64,000 bases of DNA. Source: Pegea sp. RAD2-039. Its lineage: Eukaryota; Chordata; Thaliacea; Salpida; Salpidae. The position numbers and the translations under genes are program-made. The stretch spans positions 806,001 to 870,000 of the forward strand of contig JAQGEQ010000363.1 in the NCBI GenBank assembly GCA_034620365.1. Direction: 5' to 3'. Shown here one piece after another: positions 57,724 through 64,000 of this stretch. The notes under the pieces are model-generated. The model saw nothing but the letters and a program-made list of their open reading frames with translations. It did no database searches and was not told where the DNA came from. Within the stretch, counting starts at the first letter, position 1; every line of letters begins with the position of its first letter.

Positions 57724-60380
57724 TCAAGTAAACTGAATGGTTTTTACTTGTGTAGTAAAACTTTGTGTGTTTCCTTTGCTCTTTTTTCTTCTTCTTTGAG
57801 TAGATGTAAAATCAGAGCTTGATCTTAAAATAAAATTGTTTTAGATGTAAATTAAATTAAAGAAATTTTTCTTTAACTGTTTAAGCTTTTCTTCATTTTT
57901 ATTACTGATTTAAGTAGAAAAGATAGTTTTAAAATGAAAAATTGTTTTTATTACATAGTTTTTTATTCTATTTATTTACCTAAAAAAGTTCAAACTTTTT
58001 AACATAATCATTCGTGAACAACAATGGTGTTAAAAAAACTTACGAAAATGTGAGTCCTTTTGTATGTGTGCAGAAGATACATTTCATAAGACGTAAGTAG
58101 TCTCGTCTATAAACAGGATTCATCAAACCATAAATTACAAAATTCATGCAGGAATTAGTCAGTCCTATCCAGCCAAACGCCTTAAGATTGTTGAAAAATT
58201 TGATTTAAAACTTTGTATATATTTAAATTAAAAAATTAACATTAGTATAGGAACAAAATGTTGCTAAAAATTTTTGGTAATTATTTAACTATTATTGAAT
58301 TTACAATATTTTGTAATTTCTGTGACAACCTTTTTTAGAAGCGGGCTAACTGTATATGGATCTATCAAAATAGTTGCTCCATAAGGCATCCAGCATAAAA
58401 CAAAGATCAAAACAGTAATAGCTAAAGTTCTTAACAAAGACATCTCTTTGGATGTAGAACCTTTCATGCTGTTTGAAGCAATCCTACTCCTGCTTGTCAT
58501 TAAGCGTTTTTGTCTAACTTTTCTATAAAAAAAAGTTTTTATTTAAAAGTTGGTTAAGTTTTATTAGTCACTAAGTTGTTATATCGGCTGCCGTGATGTT
58601 TGTTGATCTGTTACTTTTTTGTTGTCAGTAAAACTTACTTAAAAAGCAAAGCGTAGCAAACGGAAGTAACTATGACAGGAATTACAATGGCAAAAATGGT
58701 TGCAAAAAAGTTGTAGCTTTTAGATTTTTCATCGTCCCAGGTACATAGCATCATTTTCGGATCATATCTAAAATTTCAAATCACAAATTATATGATCAAA
58801 AACAAAACCTTAAATTTAATTTTTAAATATTTAAAGAGTTACTTATAAAATAAGATTTTAAAGTTCAGTTTGTTTTCAGTTTTCTTTTTTAAATCATAAA
58901 TTGCTAATCACTTCAGCAAAGTTTATAAAATTAAAGATCGATTCTTAAAAACCTGGTTCCGCTCCATCCACTTAAAATTGGAATTCCCAAAGTAAAAGAC
59001 CAAATCCAAGTGGCTACAGCAAAATACCACATTCGTTTTTTGGAAAAAATCTTAGCGTACAGAGATGAGTATAAAATAGATAAATATCTATGAAAAAGTT
59101 TAAAAAAATAATTTCAAGTATTTGAGAAGCATATTCAAAGAAGTCTTTCAGTTTTAAATGTTGTTCTATAATAACAATGAGTAAAGTTTTTCATAAAAAC
59201 TGAATGGAATTATAAATATTAGTAGGCTAGAGATGATATAATAGGAAGTTGTTAAGAGAAATCACTTATATTGTAATTTCATATTTGTTGAAATTAGACT
59301 TTGTCTACATTACTGGATTACTTTAATCTCTGTTGACAAACCTGTTTAAGGAAATCAAAGCTAAGTTTGAAATAGAGCAAGTACACGTGAGAAATACTAG
59401 GAAACCAGTAGCATCACAAAAAGCTCCTTTAAAGGCCTGATGAGTTTTTATCACATTTGGTATTGCTGTTGGTATGTAGAAACCTGTTAGCTTGAAAAAT
59501 AAAAGTATTTAATTTCAGTTGCTTATTTGATTAATAATAATAAAAACATAACTAAACTATTCCTACAAAATATACATTTTTTGACAATTTTTCTCAACAT
59601 TTTATACTAGAAGTCGTTCTTATTATACTCTGATCTTCTTAACTTCTGATACTATATCTTAACAAGATGTGTCTTTTTTGTTTCCTAGAGCCTAAATAAT
59701 TGATCTGTCAGTATTTGATAAAATCTACAGATTAATTTTCATCAACGTCGTTTCTTAAATAAAAAATTTAGCGCATTTGAAGTCTACCTAGATCGTTCTA
59801 AACAATTCAGAGCCTTTTTGAAAAGACTAGGACCCTGGGTTGAGAACCGCTGGTTAAATTGTACCGCACTGTTTTGAGGTTGGTTTTTGAGTAACAGTGC
59901 CATTAAGGAAGTTAGAATGTTCATATAGCAACTTCACAAAAGTTTTTCATTTCTTTCATAGTTCTTCGTAAATTAAAGTTTCTTTGATCTTAAATATCAA
60001 TGGTTAAATTATAAGTTGGGGTTTTACGGTTTATTGAATGTATAAGCTTGGAAACGAAAGAAGGAAATAGATTTATGATGCTTAGGCAATTAAATAGTTT
60101 GTCAAAAACTCACCACTAAGTCAACTATCGCTAGGTTTACTACAAACACGTTCCCATGCTTATAAAGCCTTTGTGCATGATTGATTGAACAGATCACAAT
60201 AATATTTCCAAAAGTCCCAAGAATTGCAACAAATACTAAGTAGATAATTTCAAAAACTCGTTGTATATTGTAATGACCACACCAAGGATTTGATGGGTCA
60301 CAGTTCGAACAATACCAATCAATCAACGTTTGGTTGAAAAACTGGCTTAATTCTGTTGTGGCACAGGTAGAATTATCCAT
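57724..60380 (-). CDS. Class A GPCR, melatonin/Tre1/moody-like
   Basis: Seven exons: 60114-60380, 59342-59490, 58953-59087, 58639-58767, about 58305 (or 58330)-58522, 58044-58180 and 57724-57823, giving about 370-378 residues. The N-terminus carries N-glycosylation sequons (DNST, FNQT) and several Cys. Hallmarks: GTFGNIIVI (TM1), NLAIVDLV (TM2 Asp), ISLNRYLSI at the end of TM3 (NRY in place of DRY), a WSG-containing loop 2, CWMPYG in TM6 and NSCMNFVIYGLMN in TM7, where the usual NPxxY proline is absent. NRY together with a proline-less NxxxY and YGLxN is characteristic of melatonin receptors; Tre1/moody receptors share part of this. The ligand is unknown. The junction between exons 5 and 6 is one base out of phase when the nearest GTAAAT donor is used; a GTTGTC donor at 58329 restores phase but shortens loop 3. 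The tail is basic and ends QFT. Confidence 0.82.
59831..59852 (-). mobile_element. Terminal inverted repeat-like end of a hAT-type DNA transposon
   Basis: On the minus strand this reads CAGCGGTTCTCAACCCAGGG and on, which matches the common hAT terminal motif CAGNGGTTCTCAACC. It lies in an intron of the minus-strand GPCR (between exons 1 and 2). The partner end and the 8-bp target duplication were not found by eye, so this is probably a fragment. Confidence 0.45.
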
Positions 60381-63300
60381 TTTTTTGTTTTATCCTTTTA
60401 TTTATTGTTACTTAATGTTAGACTTTAAAATATTCTGTAAAAAGTTTAAATAAATCAACTTAATTTAGACATTAGTTGAAAAATAGGAGCTTAAAAGCCC
60501 TGTGGTTACAAATTTTTAATATAATATCTTATTTTTCTATTCCTGTATTTATCAATTTATCATAAATAAGTATACTTTGTTTAATATCAATAAATAATTG
60601 TATTGTTGATACTTTTAAACGGGTATTAACATTTTCTTTAAACAAAAAATATTATAAAATAAATCAATTGAAAGAATAGAAAGAATTTTTTTGAAAAATA
60701 ATTTATTTGAATAAAGAGATTTTGAAGAAGTCACGTAATAAAAACTTGAAACTGTTTCTACATTTATTATATTTTAATACTTACTCGACATTAGAAAACG
60801 TAAAGAGGCTATTATCAAATAAATTATCATTTATTTACAAATCTATCAAAAATATATTTTAGTTTTTAATTAATTCATAATTTAACGATTTTTATCTTAA
60901 CATATTTTTTCAACTATAATCTATAACTTTAAACAACTAAATGCAAAAAACAATGTTTTAAGACTAAACTCTAAAAATAAATTGTTACTAATCTAATTTT
61001 TACAAATAGATTTGTTGACTTTTTCGAACGTATCACCAATCTTACAGATAAAACGGATGTTATGTGTCACGTTGAGTCTGCTCTAACCTATATGAATTCA
61101 CAAAAAAATTTTTGAGGAATGTTTTGAAAAAGGAAAAAAATATTTCCTTAAACGAAAGCTCCAACAATTGTGATAAAGTTGCTTTATATTCTATCTCTAC
61201 AAACATTAAGTTAATTTTTATGTAAGAGACTTTTTATGGTGGATTTTCAACACATATAAAGAAACTTCAATTTAATCACAACTGAAAAATGTTGAGAGCC
61301 AAATCTTATGTGTTTGAATTGACCTACAAATATATTGATTTATCCTTCAAAAGCAGGAAGGTCAATTTACAATAAAGAATAAATATGATTAAGAATTTGA
61401 CAAATAGCTATAAAAGAGTTATGAAAAAACTGAATCATTTTATTACCAAATCGATAAATATACAATTGTTGGCTTTCAACTTTTGTAAGTTGGTTATATT
61501 TATCAGTAAAAGAAACTAAAGTTTATTTTTACTAAAGCATGTAAGAACTTAATAGAGTTTTCTCTTAGGAACAAATTAATTATATATCAAATACAAAATA
61601 AAGATTAAAGTATACATTTAAAAACAATTTTAACCAGTCTTTAACCTACGTATAAAGTTATTTTTTAAATTGAACTAATTGGTCTTTTAGTAAAAGAACT
61701 AATTACATTAACAAGTTGGAACAGTAGGTTATGGAACGTAAACTTTTACTATGAGTAATTTAATTACATCATCACATTACGGATTATATTTTCTCAGGAG
61801 ACAGAAAGTTTTCAAATAAACTTATCTTCACTGTAAATGATTCTAATCTAATTAAAAAGTTCATTTTACACAAGAAAATAATAAAATAAAAGTCTAAACT
61901 ACGCTATAACATCACTGAAGCTAGAATTAAACTTTGAAATATCATTAGTCTGATTTTGTGCGCCATTTGTATAAAAATACAAATTTGATTTGATTTCTTA
62001 AATCTTGATAATTACACTTTTAAAAGTAAAACATTTCTCAGATAATAAAATTAAAAAAAAATATTGTTTTTTATAAAGTATAAATAGAAAAAAGTTTATT
62101 ATTTATTTATCTATAAGTCAGACTTGATATAAAAAAGAAACCCTAGCCTCTAAAGGAAGCATTAACAGTTTATAGAAAAGTATTTAAAATTTATAAGATA
62201 ACAAATTTTTTCATTTTAACTTAAGTTTAAATGTTTGAAAAACAAATAATATTTATAATTAGAGAACTATACAAAAAAAACAGACTTTTTAAAATCATCA
62301 TTATTATTTTATATAAAATAAGATTTGAAACCCTAATCAAAGAAAGTTTATTACAATAAAGTTTATTGATAAATATTGCAAAAAGTAAAAAATATTTATA
62401 GATAAGGTTTCACATTAATTTCAACGTTTATTATACGTCTATTTTATTGCGTTATAATTACGGGAATTTGATTCGTTGTAAAATTAATTTAAAAAATATA
62501 AAATTTTAGCTTTTTATAAATTTTACTTCAAAGTTAAAAGAAATTTATGTTGTAATAGGTAAGATTATCTTCATAAATATGTTGTTCATTATCATAAAAT
62601 TCTAAAAGTAATGAGCACCAAAATAAACATAATTGTATTATCTTTTAACAAGTATATTTACATTTTGTTTTCACAAATAAACAACTGTTAACTAAAATTT
62701 TATTAAAACTGACAATTTGCTTTCATTTTAAAGTAACTCTATTTCTGAAGTATATATTACTAGCAACGAGTGTTCAGCTTAAGCTAATAAACCTAATTAT
62801 CATGCAACCTTTATTTGACTCTAAAATATAATCTGTAAAGAAGAATAATTCGAATTTATTGTAAGTTTATTTCAACAAAAGCTTTTTTTTAATTTTTGTA
62901 GTACAGTATACCAATTGATTAAATTTAAATATCAAAACAAAAATATACCAATAACGTATAGGTCAATTTGAAGACCTACACTTAACATGAAGTTATGAAT
63001 AATATCACAGTATTTATCAAGCTCAATGAAAACTAAAAATTTTAGGTATACTTTCTCAATATATCTCATTACTTCAAAACCTTTTTTTTATCTATTTGTA
63101 AAGAGAAATTCTTTCCTTATCTTTTAAAAATACAAAAGCTAACCTTAGTGAAATTATGAAATTAGTAAGCCAACTAATTATTCTTAAAGCTATGATGCAA
63201 ATAGTCTAGGTAGCCTATGTTAGAATCAAAAATGAAAATATTCCTTTTAGTTTTAGGAAACCGGAAACCATCATATAATACATCATTTTATTACACTGAT

Positions 63301-64000
63301 GATTATAAACCAACTAGATATTTATATGATGTATTATACAGTTAGTAAACAACAATTATCTGGTTTTATTATTTTTTCTTTTAGCTTTTAACAATTTGAT
63401 TAAAATCATTACAATATAACTTCCAACTCAAAACTTATTTTATTCTTGAATAATTGTAATTTATAGCTGGCTAACCAAATTGGTAAATAATTAAAAGAAA
63501 AAAAATAGCTTCAAAAATGTTTTTTTGAGTTTTAATCAAGTAAATGAACTACAAACCATATTAGAATATTATTATTTTCATAATTTTTATGCAAGCTTTG
63601 CTTCAATATTCGACAAATCTTCAATATTATAGACATCTAGATGTAAGTAGTAATAATAAATTTTTCATCAAAACTCAAACTAAATAGCTTATATTACAAT
63701 AAATTGTAAAAAATGTCATAACAGTGATTCTTGAACATAAAAACTATCAAAATATTCATTAGAACTTTATTGATCTAATAACCTGTGACTTAAACGTCAG
63801 TTTTAATATCGCTAGGTGCATATGACTAATTTAAATAAATGCATCACAACGGTGTCAACCATTTATTTCAAACAAATAGCTTTTAGCAGATTATAGAATA
63901 TTTTATTTCATCTTATTTACTTTTAATTTTTATTGCTGCCTGTCTATTATCACTTAAGGAGATATCTCACATTTATCAGACGGTTAAAGATAAAAATGTG
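60381..64000. other. AT-rich intergenic stretch to the window end
   Basis: About 3.6 kb, very AT-rich, with no supported gene. An inverted repeat with 13-bp arms occurs at 63274-63286 and 63326-63338. Confidence 0.6.
63274..63338. repeat. Inverted repeat with 13-bp arms
   Basis: TATAATACATCAT (63274-63286) and its exact reverse complement ATGATGTATTATA (63326-63338) flank a 39-bp loop. It could be a hairpin or the core of a small MITE. Chance is not excluded in such AT-rich DNA. Confidence 0.6.

Overview
The window is animal nuclear DNA: spliced genes, AT-rich spacers, class A GPCRs, a secreted trypsin-like protease, an ankyrin-type mitochondrial CLPB and LINE retrotransposons. A receptor resembling somatostatin/allatostatin-C receptors suggests a bilaterian invertebrate. 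Most introns whose ends can be placed are only 45-60 bp, mixed with a few of several hundred bp. Many start codons lie 3-40 nt after a good 3' splice acceptor, and three co-oriented genes are packed like an operon. That pattern fits a lineage with spliced-leader trans-splicing (tunicates, chaetognaths, rotifers and flatworms are examples), but the species cannot be fixed from this sequence.

Layout. 66-238 (+): last exon of an unrecognised gene. 2.16-7.74 kb (+): ATG2, the autophagy lipid-transfer protein, in two exons. 12.26-21.29 kb (-): DIP2, 34 phase-consistent exons with two minisatellites in its introns. 24.93-29.51 kb (-): a compact TRAPPC2L > CLPB > PRPF4 cluster. 32.49-34.81 kb (-): a C2H2 / transposase-like / AT-hook / PHD-finger protein. 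35.5-37.4 kb: fossils of an RLE-type LINE and the 3' end of a CR1/L2-like LINE. 38.41-38.57 kb (+): a 52-residue protein with a myristoylation/palmitoylation-like N-terminus. 39.37-41.97 kb (-): peptide-type GPCR. 43.58-47.76 kb (-): nearly full-length CR1/L2-like LINE with overlapping ORF1 and ORF2, followed by an inverted fragment at 48.09-48.88 kb. 49.74-51.49 kb (+): ZMAT5, whose second intron holds the whole QTMAN/GTDC1 gene. 52.70-55.03 kb (+): trypsin-like serine protease. 57.72-60.38 kb (-): melatonin/Tre1-like GPCR. The rest (notably 7.8-12.2, 21.4-24.9, 29.6-32.4, 42-43.5, 55.1-57.7 and 60.4-64 kb) is AT-rich with no supported gene.

Most genes are unrelated housekeeping functions (autophagy, lipid metabolism, vesicle tethering, mitochondrial disaggregation, major and minor spliceosomes, tRNA queuosine glycosylation). 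The most notable points are architectural: QTMAN nested 6 nt inside a ZMAT5 intron so that intron retention would create a bicistronic message; the TRAPPC2L-CLPB-PRPF4 cluster with acceptors in its gaps; and the near-exclusive clustering of the palindrome TGACGTCA in ATG2 exon 2 and DIP2. Exon structures were derived by hand from reading frame, splice consensus and remembered family sequences; no alignment was run.
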